Assembly: GCF_017163935.1 (NCBI RefSeq)
Contig: NZ_JABVZR010000002.1
Span: forward strand, 2,604,001-2,668,000
Direction of reading: 5' to 3'
Length of the DNA stretch: 64,000 nucleotides
Source of the DNA: Novosphingobium terrae
GTDB taxonomy: Bacteria; Pseudomonadota; Alphaproteobacteria; Sphingomonadales; Sphingomonadaceae
Shown here: piece after piece, positions 17,627-26,271 of the stretch
Numbering within the stretch: the stretch's first letter is position 1
Layout of the letters: each line of letters starts with the position of its first letter
The notes under the pieces: generated by a model
What the model saw: only the letters and a program-made list of their open reading frames with translations
Told to the model about the DNA's origin: nothing
The model's database searches: none
Made by a program: the position numbers and the translations under genes

Positions 17627-20134
17627 TCAGAAGCCGTATTTCACCGAGAAGGCGACATTGCGAGGGATGCCCAGCGAATAGGATGTCGCCCAGTAATCGC
17701 GCCCGGTGATGTTGGCGATGTTAAGGTCGAAACGCAGCGGATGCTTGTCCACCTGCGTCTTGAAGTGCAGGCCAAGGTCGAAGATCGTATAGCCGGGGAT
17801 CTTCTGAAGGTTGGCGCTGTCCTTGTACATCGTGCCCGCGTGATAGGCCCCGCCCGTCACCGAAAGCCCCGGCACCCATGGCAGGCTGTAATCGAGATAG
17901 GCCTTCAGCAGCCGGTCGCTGACGCCCGTGGGGCGCGTGCCGATCAGCGTGGGATCGTCGGCCTTGGTGACCTTGAGGTCCATGAAGGTGCCGCCCAGCA
18001 CCGCCGAAAGCTGCTTCGTCAACTGCCCGGTGGCGGTCAGTTCCAGACCCTGATGGACCTGAATGCCATCCTGACTGATGGTGATCTTGCCGTCCGGTGT
18101 GCGGGTCTCGTAGGAATTGGCCTTCTCGATGCGGTAGAGCGCACCGGTCAGCAACAGGGCGTTGGTGGGGGCATATTTGACGCCCACCTCATACTGCTTG
18201 GAAAGGAACGGCTTCAGGATCTGGCCGGGGTTGTTGTAGGCGGCGGTGTTGGGGATGATCGTTCCCTGCTCAAGCCCCTGCATATAGCTGGCATAGGTGG
18301 TGAGGCGCTTGACCGGCTTGAACACCAGCGAGACCGTGGGCGTGTAAGCGGTCTTGTCATAGGCCGAGGAGATCACACCGGTGGTCTCGTAATTCTTCGC
18401 CATGATCGTGGTGCGGTTGAGGCCGAGCAGCGCGCCCAGCTTGTCGGTCAACTGGATGTCGTCACCAAGGATGATGTTGGCATTGGTGGCATAGCTGGCC
18501 TTGTAGGTGCCGCCCCAATCGGTGGCGGTCAGCTCGGCGGGCATGGCCCAGTTCATCAGATCGTTGGGATTGGTGTAGGCGGGCGAGTTGTCGGCGCTGA
18601 TGTAGCTGTTGAGGTGGTTGACCACCCGCAGCGTGTCGCCCGAAGCGCCCAGCGTCAGATGGTGCCTGATGCCAAAGGTCTGAAAACTGCTGTCGAGATA
18701 GGCATAGGCCCCCATCGCGTAATTCCACGATGGCGCGCTGCGCGATGGCCAGCCGTCGACATAGCCCTTGTCCGCGAAATAGGCCGGATAGATGTTGATC
18801 GATTCCGCCTCGTCGCGCTTGTAGAGATAGGCGGCGCGCAAGGAGAAAGCGTCGCTCAGCTTCCATTTCGCATTGGCGCCGATGCGGTCGGTCTTGGTCT
18901 GGTTGTAGGTCCAGCTGGGCGTGTAGGTCTTGCTGTTGTCCAGCGCGGGAATCCAGTGGCCCAGCGCGCCGAAATTGCTGTCAGCATAGGCGTAGAAGCG
19001 GGAGTCGATGCCCTGCAGCCGGTAATAGGTATGGGCGCCTTCCACCTGCACCAGCAGATTGGGGGCGGCGTTCCAGTCGATGGCGCCGCTGATCAGCGTG
19101 CGCGCCAGATTCTGGTTCTGCTTGGAGGTCTTGCCATCCTGATAGGAGATGTTCAGGCGATAGGCCAACACGCCGTTCTTATCGATGCGATTGCCCAGAT
19201 CGACATGGGCGAACCACTGCTGCCCGCCATAATTGCCGACTGTGATATCGCTCAGCCGCGTATAGGTCGGGCGCTTGAGCACATAATTGGTGACGCCGCC
19301 CGGATTGCCCGCACCATACATAAAGCCCGACAGGCCGTTCATGATCTCGACCCGCTCCAGCTCTTCTGTGGCGATGCCGGTCAGGGTGGAGGAGAGGCGC
19401 AGCCCATCGACGATGCCGTTCTGGGAATCGAAGCCGCGGATCGTCACATAGGGCGTGCCATAGACGGTGGAGGGCGCGGAATTCTGGACCACCGGGTTCA
19501 TCTTGAAGATCTGGTCCATGTCGGAGGCGACCATGTTCTCGATCATCTGATGCGAGGTGACATTGATCGAATAGGGCGTGTCGATGATCGCCTTGGCGCC
19601 CCAGGGGCCGGTGCTGGCGGCGGCATCGATCTGTTCGTTGTGGCCCAGCACCAGAATGGGCGTGCCGCGCTTGAGAGCCTCTTCATCCGCATCGGAGTCC
19701 GGCGTGCCGCCCTCAGCGCTGGCCAGCGTCACCGGGGCATTCTCTTCGACGCGCAATGTGTCGAGTGTCATCGCGCCGGTGCTGGCCGGGGTGATGGTCA
19801 TTGCATCGGGCCCGCTGGGTTTCGCCACCAGTCCGGTGCCCGACAGCAGCTGCGAAAGCGCATCGCGCGACGACATCTGCCCGCGCAAGCCGGCCGTGGT
19901 GCGGCCCCGCGTCAGGGCGGCGTCATAGTTCAGTTGCAATCCGCTCTGCTGCGCAAAGTGGTTGAGGGCATCGCTCAGCGCGCCTGCCGGAATGGTGTAG
20001 GCGTGGGTGGCTGCAGTTTGCGCCGCTGCCGCAGTCGTCAAAAGCATTGTGCCACCCGCCAGCACCGAGCCCGCGAGCAAAGCCGTGGCCAGCAGGCGCG
20101 CGGCGGCGCGGCCATTCCCGATCATATCGTTCAT
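17627..20134 (-). CDS. TonB-dependent siderophore receptor with STN signalling domain (FhuE/FpvA type)
   Basis: An 835-residue outer-membrane receptor. After a signal peptide (1-39, ending AAAAQ) comes an STN/secretin domain (about 48-115; YTIPAGALSDALNHFAQQSG, SRDALSQLLSGTGL) that in FecA and FpvA talks to the FecR anti-sigma. The plug carries VRVE-like TonB-box surroundings, YVTIRGFDSQNGIVDGLRL and the barrel the late motif NITGRDYW and final VAFSVKYGF, as in ferrichrome, coprogen and pyoverdine receptors. The FecI/FecR genes directly upstream fit a surface-signalling circuit. The siderophore is unknown. Confidence 0.93.
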   Translation of the reverse strand: MNDMIGNGRAAARLLATALLAGSVLAGGTMLLTTAAAAQTAATHAYTIPAGALSDALNHFAQQSGLQLNYDAALTRGRTTAGLRGQMSSRDALSQLLSGTGLVAKPSGPDAMTITPASTGAMTLDTLRVEENAPVTLASAEGGTPDSDADEEALKRGTPILVLGHNEQIDAAASTGPWGAKAIIDTPYSINVTSHQMIENMVASDMDQIFKMNPVVQNSAPSTVYGTPYVTIRGFDSQNGIVDGLRLSSTLTGIATEELERVEIMNGLSGFMYGAGNPGGVTNYVLKRPTYTRLSDITVGNYGGQQWFAHVDLGNRIDKNGVLAYRLNISYQDGKTSKQNQNLARTLISGAIDWNAAPNLLVQVEGAHTYYRLQGIDSRFYAYADSNFGALGHWIPALDNSKTYTPSWTYNQTKTDRIGANAKWKLSDAFSLRAAYLYKRDEAESINIYPAYFADKGYVDGWPSRSAPSWNYAMGAYAYLDSSFQTFGIRHHLTLGASGDTLRVVNHLNSYISADNSPAYTNPNDLMNWAMPAELTATDWGGTYKASYATNANIILGDDIQLTDKLGALLGLNRTTIMAKNYETTGVISSAYDKTAYTPTVSLVFKPVKRLTTYASYMQGLEQGTIIPNTAAYNNPGQILKPFLSKQYEVGVKYAPTNALLLTGALYRIEKANSYETRTPDGKITISQDGIQVHQGLELTATGQLTKQLSAVLGGTFMDLKVTKADDPTLIGTRPTGVSDRLLKAYLDYSLPWVPGLSVTGGAYHAGTMYKDSANLQKIPGYTIFDLGLHFKTQVDKHPLRFDLNIANITGRDYWATSYSLGIPRNVAFSVKYGF

Positions 20135-20255
20135 TCAAACCCCCATCGTCGTCCATGAGGCATCGCGAGTTTGCTGTTGCGACGCATTCTCGAAATGGGA
20201 GACGGAGGAAGGATCGAAATGACGACCAGGCGCAGCAAATTTTTTTGAAAAAGAT

Positions 20256-21203
20256 TCAACGATGCAGGATGATGACCCTGTCCGAGAGGCGGAAGGCGTG
20301 AAGGTTCAGGCTGCGCTGGATGCTCTCCACCGCAGCGAGCGGATGGTCCAGATCATAGACCCCGCTGACATGCTGGTCCGCCGCAGCTCCTGCCGCCGCC
20401 AGATAGCCATGCCGATAGCGCGCGATCTCGGCCAGAACCTCACCCAGCGGGCGGTCCACCACCACCAGACGGCCGCCAGTCCATGCGGTGGCGCCATCGC
20501 CCGCGGCTGTCATGGGGCTCAAGCCGGCAGCGCCGAATTGGGCCTGCTGCCCTTCGCTCACCACCTCCGAGCGACCGGCGCCCTCCACGGCGACACGGTG
20601 CTGCGTCACCACGATCTCGGCCTGATCCTCGCGTCGGCGCACGGCAAAGGCGGTGCCCAGGGCTGTGGCGCTGCCCCCGGCAACCTCGACCGTAAAGGGA
20701 TGAGCGCGATCCGGCGCCACGGTGAACAGCGCCGCGCCCTTGAGCAGACGGATGCGGCGGCGGGCTCCGGTGAGGTCAACGGCGATGGCCGAGCCGCTGT
20801 CCAGCATGACATGCGACCCGTCGGCCAGCGCAACATCGCGTCTTTCGCCGATGCCGGTGCTGTAATCGGCGCGCAGCATGGTGGGCCAATCCTGCAATGT
20901 GCCGAGCAACATCAGCGCCAGCGAAGCCGCGATGGCACCGCCGGCCCAACGGCGGCGTGTGCGCGCCGTGGCCGGCGTGGACGCCCCTGCTGCAGCCTGA
21001 GGCAAGCTCTCGGCAGGAGCCGCATCCAGCGCCTGCCATATCCGCTCCAGCCTTTCAAACCCGTCACGATGCGCGGGATCAGCCCGCCATGCCTCAAAGG
21101 CCTTCTGCTCATCAGGTGACAGCGGCCCGCCATCGTGGCGCATGATCCACTCGGCAGCTTGCCGGGCGATGGCGGCAGGGATGGGGGGCTGGTTATCGTT
21201 CAC
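20256..21203 (-). CDS. fecR: FecR-like transmembrane sigma regulator
   Basis: A 315-residue inner-membrane signal protein. It has a cytoplasmic N-terminal domain (DUF4880; ARQAAEWIMRHDGG, WRADPAHRDGFERLERIW), one membrane helix (about residues 90-110, GAIAASLALMLLG) and a periplasmic FecR domain (GERRDVALADGSHVMLDSGS). It would receive the ligand signal from the STN domain of the receptor and free the FecI-type sigma factor. The start is GTG at 21203, with a strong GGAGGGAG 6 nt upstream. The 84-bp gap to the sigma gene and the 121-bp gap to the receptor leave room for a receptor promoter. Confidence 0.9.
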   Translation of the reverse strand: MNDNQPPIPAAIARQAAEWIMRHDGGPLSPDEQKAFEAWRADPAHRDGFERLERIWQALDAAPAESLPQAAAGASTPATARTRRRWAGGAIAASLALMLLGTLQDWPTMLRADYSTGIGERRDVALADGSHVMLDSGSAIAVDLTGARRRIRLLKGAALFTVAPDRAHPFTVEVAGGSATALGTAFAVRRREDQAEIVVTQHRVAVEGAGRSEVVSEGQQAQFGAAGLSPMTAAGDGATAWTGGRLVVVDRPLGEVLAEIARYRHGYLAAAGAAADQHVSGVYDLDHPLAAVESIQRSLNLHAFRLSDRVIILHR

Positions 21204-21287
21204 GGCAACTCCCTCCGGCAGGTGGTGTTACCATGCAAGACGCAATCAGCGCGCAAAACGCGACATCGACAGAAATGGAGCAAGGGA

Positions 21288-21797
21288 TCACAGGCCGCTT
21301 TCGATCTCGCCCATGCGGGTCGCCAGCACCAGCAGGGCGTGGCGCAACTGCTTTTCCACCGCGCCGCGTGTGATGCCCAGCCTTGCGGCGATCTCATTCT
21401 GGTCAAGCCCTTCCAGCTTGCGCAGCGCGAAGATCTCGCGGCAGCGGGGAGGCAGGGTTTCGGCCAATTCCAATACGATGCGCAAGCTGTCCTGCGCCAG
21501 CGCATGGCGCTCGGGGTCAGGCGTGTCATCGGGGATGGCGGCGGCCATCTCCTCGGCACCAAACCATGGCGACCATTTCTTGCGGTCGCGCGCGCCGTCA
21601 TTCACCAGATTGCGGGCCACGCGATAGAGGAAGGCGCGCGGGTTCTCCACCTTGCCGCTGCGCAGCGAGGGGATGGCCCGTGCCCATGTCTCCTGCACGA
21701 TATCGGCAGCCACCGGCGGCGAATCCACCAGCGAGCGGACATAGGCTGTCAGCGAGGCCTGATGATGCGCGACGATCGCCGCGTCGCTGCCGCTCAT
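21288..21797 (-). CDS. fecI: ECF sigma factor, FecI type
   Basis: A 169-residue extracytoplasmic-function sigma factor. Region 2 (residues about 10-70) has DIVQETWARA and PRAFLYRVARNLVND; region 4 (about 110-160) has LPPRCREIFALRKLEGLDQN and the helix-turn-helix EIAARLGITRGAVEKQL. The linker is short, as in iron-starvation sigmas. The start ATG at 21797 overlaps the tonB stop as ATGA. With FecR and the STN-bearing receptor downstream it forms a complete surface-signalling set. Confidence 0.92.
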   Translation of the reverse strand: MSGSDAAIVAHHQASLTAYVRSLVDSPPVAADIVQETWARAIPSLRSGKVENPRAFLYRVARNLVNDGARDRKKWSPWFGAEEMAAAIPDDTPDPERHALAQDSLRIVLELAETLPPRCREIFALRKLEGLDQNEIAARLGITRGAVEKQLRHALLVLATRMGEIESGL

Positions 21798-22483
21798 GGC
21801 TGTGTGCCCCCATGATGATCGATCAGAAAGGCGATGGGCAGGGTGATCGCCAATTCGTCGGGAAGGCTGTCGGGAATGGCGGGGAATGGCGCGGCGCGCT
21901 GCACGATGCCCAGCGCGGCCTTGTCCAACGCCTTATGGCCTGTGCTGGCGGCCACGACAGCCTCCAGCAGACGCCCGCTGCGTTCGATGCGGAACAGCAC
22001 CGCGCCACTGCCCTGCCATTCATGGAGCAAGCCGCTCTCCGGATAGCGGCGCTGCGCTTCAAGCTGCGCCATAAGAGCGCGCCGATAGGATTGGGCTTCC
22101 TGCGCTGGCGGCTCGCTGTGTCCGCCGGGATTGGTCGTGACCGGGGCCTCTTCCGCCTCTTGCGGTGTGGGCAGGGGATCGTCAGGCCGGAAGGCGGCAG
22201 CTTTGGCGGAAAGAGGGGCCGGCCTTGGTGCTTTGGCACCGGCAATTGCTTGGGCACGATCATGCGGCGTGTCCGGCTGATGCAGGCCTATGATCAAAGA
22301 CTGGGGCGCAGGCCTCAGCCTTTCGTCGCCTGCCCCCTGCCAGCCCAAGGCCAGGGCAGCCACCGCCACCGCGAAAACATGAACCACGCAGGTGACCGCC
22401 AATTCGATGCCGCGCATCGACCGATACGGTCCATGCGTCATCCTGTCCGCGTGAGGCGGGGAAAAGGGCGGCAAGGCGGTCAT
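21794..22483 (-). CDS. tonB: TonB-like energy transducer of the siderophore operon
   Basis: A 229-residue TonB-type protein: cytoplasmic start, one helix (about residues 29-47, VTCVVHVFAVAVAALALGW), a Pro-rich periplasmic stretch (about 75-125) and a C-terminal TonB domain (RRYPESGLLHEWQGSGAVLF, with the YP motif and terminal strand). It would bring proton-motive-force energy from an ExbBD pair to the receptors. No exbBD genes are in the window. It is the first gene of the operon, just after a Fur-box-like site, so iron probably controls the whole run through it. Confidence 0.85.
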   Translation of the reverse strand: MTALPPFSPPHADRMTHGPYRSMRGIELAVTCVVHVFAVAVAALALGWQGAGDERLRPAPQSLIIGLHQPDTPHDRAQAIAGAKAPRPAPLSAKAAAFRPDDPLPTPQEAEEAPVTTNPGGHSEPPAQEAQSYRRALMAQLEAQRRYPESGLLHEWQGSGAVLFRIERSGRLLEAVVAASTGHKALDKAALGIVQRAAPFPAIPDSLPDELAITLPIAFLIDHHGGTQP

Positions 22484-22503
22484 GGACCTGCCTCATAATG
22501 TTA

Positions 22504-22518
22504 TGCGAATGATTTGCA
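22504..22518 (-). promoter_or_regulatory. Fur box candidate upstream of the iron operon
   Basis: TGCGAAT-G-ATTTGCA is a 7-1-7 inverted repeat with 6 of 7 arm pairs, the shape of proteobacterial Fur sites (compare TGATAAT-G-ATTATCA). It sits 20 bp upstream of the tonB-like start, inside the AT-rich stretch TAATGTTATGCGAATGATTT, so it would overlap the promoter of the operon. Confidence 0.65.
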
Positions 22519-22665
22519 ATAACACTCTTGATGGCCGCCGCGCGGTCTGGCCCATGCGTTCGCGATCATGAGCCAGACCGCCAAGGCTTGATCCGGAGAG
22601 AAGACCGTTTCCAGCCTCTGAGCGGAGGCTTCGGTGGCCCGCTCCCGGCCAGCTAGCTGCCTCCA

Positions 22666-23154
22666 TCAGCCATGCCGCTGGATTTCAAAGCCTTCCTCGG
22701 CGCCGGGGGGCATGAAATGGCTGGAGATCAGATCGAACTCGGCATCGGTGGCGGCAAAGTCGTGATCGCCACGCTTGTTGCGTTCTCTGAGGCGGGCCTT
22801 GCAGACCGCATCCGGCACATCGAGGACATGGAGGCAATGAGCGGCACCGGCCTGCTCGAAGACGCTCCGCATCCAACTGCGGGTGGCGACCGTATTGGCC
22901 GGAAAGTCCAGCACCACAGAAAGGCCAGCCTGCAGCAGGGCGACCAGATGCGGGGTCATGGCCTGTCGCAGCCGGGTGGAGCAGCGGACATAATCCGCCA
23001 CCGAGACCATCTCGCCCGTATAAAGCCGGGCGAGCCATTGGTCCTCGCTCACGGTGATGGTGCCGGGCTGACGCCCCAATTGCACTGTCAGCGTCGATTT
23101 CCCGGCGGCGATCTTGCCGCACAGCATATGCAGCGTTGCTTTGTTCGACATCAT
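22666..23154 (-). CDS. P-loop ATPase/kinase, AAA_33 (zeta-toxin-like) type
   Basis: A 162-residue cytoplasmic protein with a Walker A motif (GKIAAGKST, residues about 11-19), a Walker B-like LSVVLDFPAN and the lid-like Arg-rich stretch CKARLRERNKRG. It belongs to the small kinases or phosphotransferases related to zeta toxins and chloramphenicol phosphotransferase. The substrate cannot be read. Start is ATG 23154 or 23151 (MMSNK), with only a weak AGG upstream; the longer frame N-terminal extension is unlike the family. No antitoxin-like partner gene is adjacent, so a toxin role is not supported. Confidence 0.75.
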   Translation of the reverse strand: MMSNKATLHMLCGKIAAGKSTLTVQLGRQPGTITVSEDQWLARLYTGEMVSVADYVRCSTRLRQAMTPHLVALLQAGLSVVLDFPANTVATRSWMRSVFEQAGAAHCLHVLDVPDAVCKARLRERNKRGDHDFAATDAEFDLISSHFMPPGAEEGFEIQRHG

Positions 23155-23371
23155 GATTTGACCTGTGTTCGCGGCGCCCACGGGCGCCTTTCCAAATTCA
23201 CACACGGATAGCCCCGGCCCGACGCGTCAGGCCGGGCGGCTAATTCGATTGCCGCGAGCAATCCCCGTAAGGTGAACAGGCAGGGCCATGCCTATGGTAT
23301 GTCAGGGGAAAATTGCCCTGTCGAGAAGCAATCGCAGCCATGCTGGCGGCCCATCGACTGGCAATCCTGCA

Positions 23372-23407
23372 TGACACTTTACCAAGCGCTTCGCGGGTAA
23401 AGTGTCA
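23372..23407. repeat. Perfect 12-bp inverted repeat upstream of the winged-helix gene
   Basis: TGACACTTTACC and GGTAAAGTGTCA are exact reverse complements, 12 nt apart (centre AAGCGCTTCGCG). A third partial copy of the half-site (CACTTTCC, 23447-23454) lies nearer the gene. The layout fits an operator, possibly autoregulatory, for the unknown winged-helix protein that starts about 75 bp downstream. The 23206-23371 stretch before it has no gene I can support. Confidence 0.65.
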
Positions 23408-23479
23408 CCAGTGTTATATGTGCGACTCGCCGGTTTGTAGGGGATTCACTTTCCGTTCCCGATGTGCTTACTGCTGCCC

Positions 23480-24010
23480 ATGCGCCAGATGGACCTCTTT
23501 GCCCGCAATGACGTCGTGGAAGATCTCAATCTTCCGGCTCTGCTGCAGCGCCTTGCCGATGTGTCCACGCGGCCGCGCTACACCTTTATGGTGCTCAATC
23601 TGATCGCGCGGGTGGCAGGGCCTTCCGACAGCGCCGGGCCCTATGTGCGGGAGCGCGACGAGGTCATTCCCGTGCGCGACTGGCTCAGCGATGCGATGAT
23701 CCCGGTGACGCATCGCGATGCGCGCCGCAGGGCGGTGGTCGCCCATGTCCGCGCCGATCTGGAAAGCCGCCATATGCTGCCCGAAGACCCTCAGCAGGCC
23801 GAACAGATGATCGCCGAGGAGGTGCGCGGGCGGCTGCGCCAGTCCGGGCGGACCAATGTCAGCCGGGCGGTCTCCGATCTGGTGCGCGCCGGTTTTCTGC
23901 GTCGCCATTATCAGGGCTATCGCGTCGATCACGAAAATCGCGGAGCGCAGCGCGAGGCGGTCTATACGATCACGCCTGCCGTCAAGCGGGCACTGGGCAA
24001 GGCCAATTAG
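23480..24010 (+). CDS. Unrecognised protein with a C-terminal winged-helix-like region
   Basis: About 176 residues; I do not recognise the family. The N-terminal half is helical (DLFARNDVVEDLNLPALLQR, PRYTFMVLNLIARVAG). The middle is Arg-rich and charged (THRDARRRAVVAHVRADLES). The C-terminal 55 residues look like a winged helix: RTNVSRAVSDLVRAGFLRRH as recognition helix and following strand, then a wing ending REAVYTITPAVKRAL. That suggests DNA binding. Start is unclear: ATG 23462, 23480 or 23489 are possible, none with a good Shine-Dalgarno. Its stop overlaps the convergent ROK gene by 4 bp. Confidence 0.6.
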   Translation: MRQMDLFARNDVVEDLNLPALLQRLADVSTRPRYTFMVLNLIARVAGPSDSAGPYVRERDEVIPVRDWLSDAMIPVTHRDARRRAVVAHVRADLESRHMLPEDPQQAEQMIAEEVRGRLRQSGRTNVSRAVSDLVRAGFLRRHYQGYRVDHENRGAQREAVYTITPAVKRALGKAN

Positions 24011-25140
24011 CCCATCGCCGTGGAGGCATGGATCGGCAGCAAAGCCGCCCCCAGCACGGATGAAGCGCCGCGCAGTTTCGAGACATCGACCGCGAAAGTG
24101 GCGACCTCGCAATCGGCGCGGTGGTCGCCCCAGATCAGCAACCCGTCGTTGAGGCGGTCGGCCAGTTGCTGGACCACGGCGCGGGGTAGGGGGCTGGTCA
24201 GGCGGATGGCGCCCGGATCGAACCAGGCCAGTGCGGAATTGACCGCCAGTTTGAGTTGCTGCGCTGCGCGGTCCAGCCATTGTTCGATGACTGGTTCGAA
24301 GCCGCGTGTCTGTGTCTCGAAATCGGCGATGGAGGTGAGAGGGCAGCCCGCCTGCGCCAGCGTGGCCAGCAGATCCACCGGCGAGGGGCGCGGGGCATCG
24401 CCGGGGTAGAACATGCCGATCTCCCCCGCGCTGCCCACTTCTCCGCGCAGCAGGCGGCCGTCATGGATGATCCCGGCGCCGATGCCATAGCCCAGCGTGA
24501 TGATGATCGCGGTGGAGCAATGATCGATCAGCCCGCCGAGGTAATATTCGGCCAAGGCCGCCGCTGTGGCGTCATTCTCGATCCAGACGGGCTGGTGCAG
24601 GGTTTGGGTGAGGATGTCGCGCAAGGGGGCGCCGCGCCAACCGGGCAGATTGGCGACGATGCTCCAGCGATTGCCGTCGCGGGAGAGGGCCGGGCCGGGC
24701 GCGCTCAGGCCAACGCCCAGCAGGCGGGTGCCGAGCAGGCGATGCTCCACCGCCAGTTCGTGGATGCGGCGGTCGACCATGCGGGCGAAGTCATGGGGCT
24801 CGGGCGGGTCGATCTTCTCGCTGGTCAGCGCGATGGTGCCCCCGGCGTAATCGACGAGCGCAATCTCCAGCACGCCGGTATGCACCGTGACGCCCACCGC
24901 ATAACCGCCACCGGGGGAGATGCGCAGGGGGACGGTGGGGCGTCCGCGCCCCTGCGGCTCATCCGGCTCGACCTCCTCGATCAGATTGAGCGCGAGGAGG
25001 TTGCGCGTCAGCTTGGTGAGCGCGGAATTGCTGAGTCCCAGCGCCCGCGCCAGATCCGAGCGGGGCTGCGCGCCATGGGTGCGCAGCCGCCAGAGCAGGC
25101 GTTTTTCATCGTCCTGAGGGTTGAGATGAACAGGAGGCAT
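24007..25140 (-). CDS. ROK-family transcriptional regulator
   Basis: A 377-residue ROK protein with an N-terminal winged helix (about 12-65; LLWRLRTHGAQPRSDLARAL, LSNSALTKLTRNLLALNLIE) and a sugar-kinase-like sensor domain. The sensor has GVGLSAPGP, WIENDATAAALAEYYLGG and GYGIGAGIIHDGRLLRGEVG. Such NagC/XylR-type proteins repress sugar-uptake genes and let go on binding a sugar or sugar phosphate. The zinc-binding Cys cluster common in NagC-like members (GxCGxxGCxE) is replaced here by a stretch with little Cys. It is the last gene of the TBDR-DUF218-ROK run (24-bp gap to DUF218). Confidence 0.88.
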   Translation of the reverse strand: MPPVHLNPQDDEKRLLWRLRTHGAQPRSDLARALGLSNSALTKLTRNLLALNLIEEVEPDEPQGRGRPTVPLRISPGGGYAVGVTVHTGVLEIALVDYAGGTIALTSEKIDPPEPHDFARMVDRRIHELAVEHRLLGTRLLGVGLSAPGPALSRDGNRWSIVANLPGWRGAPLRDILTQTLHQPVWIENDATAAALAEYYLGGLIDHCSTAIIITLGYGIGAGIIHDGRLLRGEVGSAGEIGMFYPGDAPRPSPVDLLATLAQAGCPLTSIADFETQTRGFEPVIEQWLDRAAQQLKLAVNSALAWFDPGAIRLTSPLPRAVVQQLADRLNDGLLIWGDHRADCEVATFAVDVSKLRGASSVLGAALLPIHASTAMG

Positions 25141-25164
25141 CGGGCGCTGATATCGCTCGCGTCG

Positions 25165-26271
25165 TTACGGGTCCAGCGGATCGCGCGGGTCGATCCGCAG
25201 CGATTGCGGGTCGGGGTAGGCGGGGATTTCGTTGCGGGTGGTCATCGTCTCCAGCACCATGGGCATATAGCCCAGATCGGCCAGATTGCGCTTCTTGAAT
25301 GTGTCAGTGACGACATAGGTCGATTGATAGTCATGCGTCACGATCAGCGCGGGCTTTTTGACCGGCGCGCCCATGGCGATCAGCAGGCGCGAGGCATTGC
25401 GCAGATTGGTGGTGGTGTGGCGCGCATAGGCGTCGATGATCAGCGCATCGGCGGGGATGCCATAGCGCTCGATCAGGGCCTGACGCATCTCCACCGCTTC
25501 GATATGATGGGTGCCGCGCGGGTGGACCGAGCCGCCGCTCAGGATGATGAAGGGCGCCAGACCGGCACGATAGCGCGCCGCCGCCAGATCGACATTGGCC
25601 TTGCCGCCCGCGCTGAGCGCCACGCCATCCTCCGGCCCGATGCCCGGCACGATCAGCGCGGTGTAGCGGTAATGCCCCCAGTCCATGTGGTGGGCGCGAG
25701 CGAAAGCGGGGCCGTTCTCGTCGCGCGCCAGCGGGCCGAAGCGGATGGCGTCAAGTTTGTCGGCGCCGTCCAGCAGCGTCAGGGCCAGAAGGAGGCCTCT
25801 GTCGGTGCTGGGGGCTTCCTTGCGCAACTGCTCGACACGCTCGATGGCGGCGGTGACGATATCCTGATTGATCGCCGTGGCCTTGGGGTCGAGCCCGTCG
25901 ATGGCGGGATATTGCGGGGCCTGACCCTGCCCATAGACATGCAGGATGCCGTTGAGGCCGATCAACTCACGCGTGACGGCATCGGCATCCTTCGTGCCGG
26001 AGGCTGCTTGCGCCAGATCCTGCGGTTGCCACAGGGCGCTCTCGATCCTGCAGGCGTTGTCGCTGCAGGCATCGTAGCGGGCGTTACGGGCCGCGATCAG
26101 GGGGCTGGCGGGCAGTCGGGTTAGCGTGGGGAAGAGGGTTTCCTCCAGCCGTGTCAGCACGCGGTTGGCGAGCAGCGGGGCATGCGCTGCCGAAGGTGCC
26201 GGGGCGCTATGCCCCGGCGTGGATGTGAGGGCCGCCATCGCAAAAGCGGCCATAAGCGAGGTTCTTACCAT
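25165..26271 (-). CDS. Secreted DUF218 (YdcF/SanA/ElyC-like) protein
   Basis: A 368-residue protein with a signal peptide (1-22, ending GHSA). The DUF218 fold covers about residues 205-345: ALIVPGIGP, the loop FIILSGGSVHPRGTHHIEA, the acidic/Arg stretch IDAYARHTTTNLRNASRLL and ALIVTHDYQSTYV. The family includes ElyC and SanA, linked to envelope polymer metabolism, but its chemistry is unproven. The N-terminal 200 residues are an extra helical region absent in YdcF. It overlaps the receptor stop by 7 bp and is followed at 24 bp by the ROK regulator. Confidence 0.82.
   Translation of the reverse strand: MVRTSLMAAFAMAALTSTPGHSAPAPSAAHAPLLANRVLTRLEETLFPTLTRLPASPLIAARNARYDACSDNACRIESALWQPQDLAQAASGTKDADAVTRELIGLNGILHVYGQGQAPQYPAIDGLDPKATAINQDIVTAAIERVEQLRKEAPSTDRGLLLALTLLDGADKLDAIRFGPLARDENGPAFARAHHMDWGHYRYTALIVPGIGPEDGVALSAGGKANVDLAAARYRAGLAPFIILSGGSVHPRGTHHIEAVEMRQALIERYGIPADALIIDAYARHTTTNLRNASRLLIAMGAPVKKPALIVTHDYQSTYVVTDTFKKRNLADLGYMPMVLETMTTRNEIPAYPDPQSLRIDPRDPLDP

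Noticed and set aside
17603..20158. 851-residue plus-strand open frame opposite the siderophore receptor
   Set aside because: It mirrors the receptor gene and shows no signal peptide, domain or ribosome-binding site.
22613..22630. Small hairpin AGCCTC-N6-GAGGCT after the P-loop kinase gene
   Set aside because: Only 6 bp and no T-tract; too weak to list as a terminator.
22666..24010. Toxin-antitoxin pair formed by the zeta-toxin-like kinase and the winged-helix gene
   Set aside because: The genes are divergent, not an operon, about 325 bp apart, and the kinase lacks other zeta-toxin marks.
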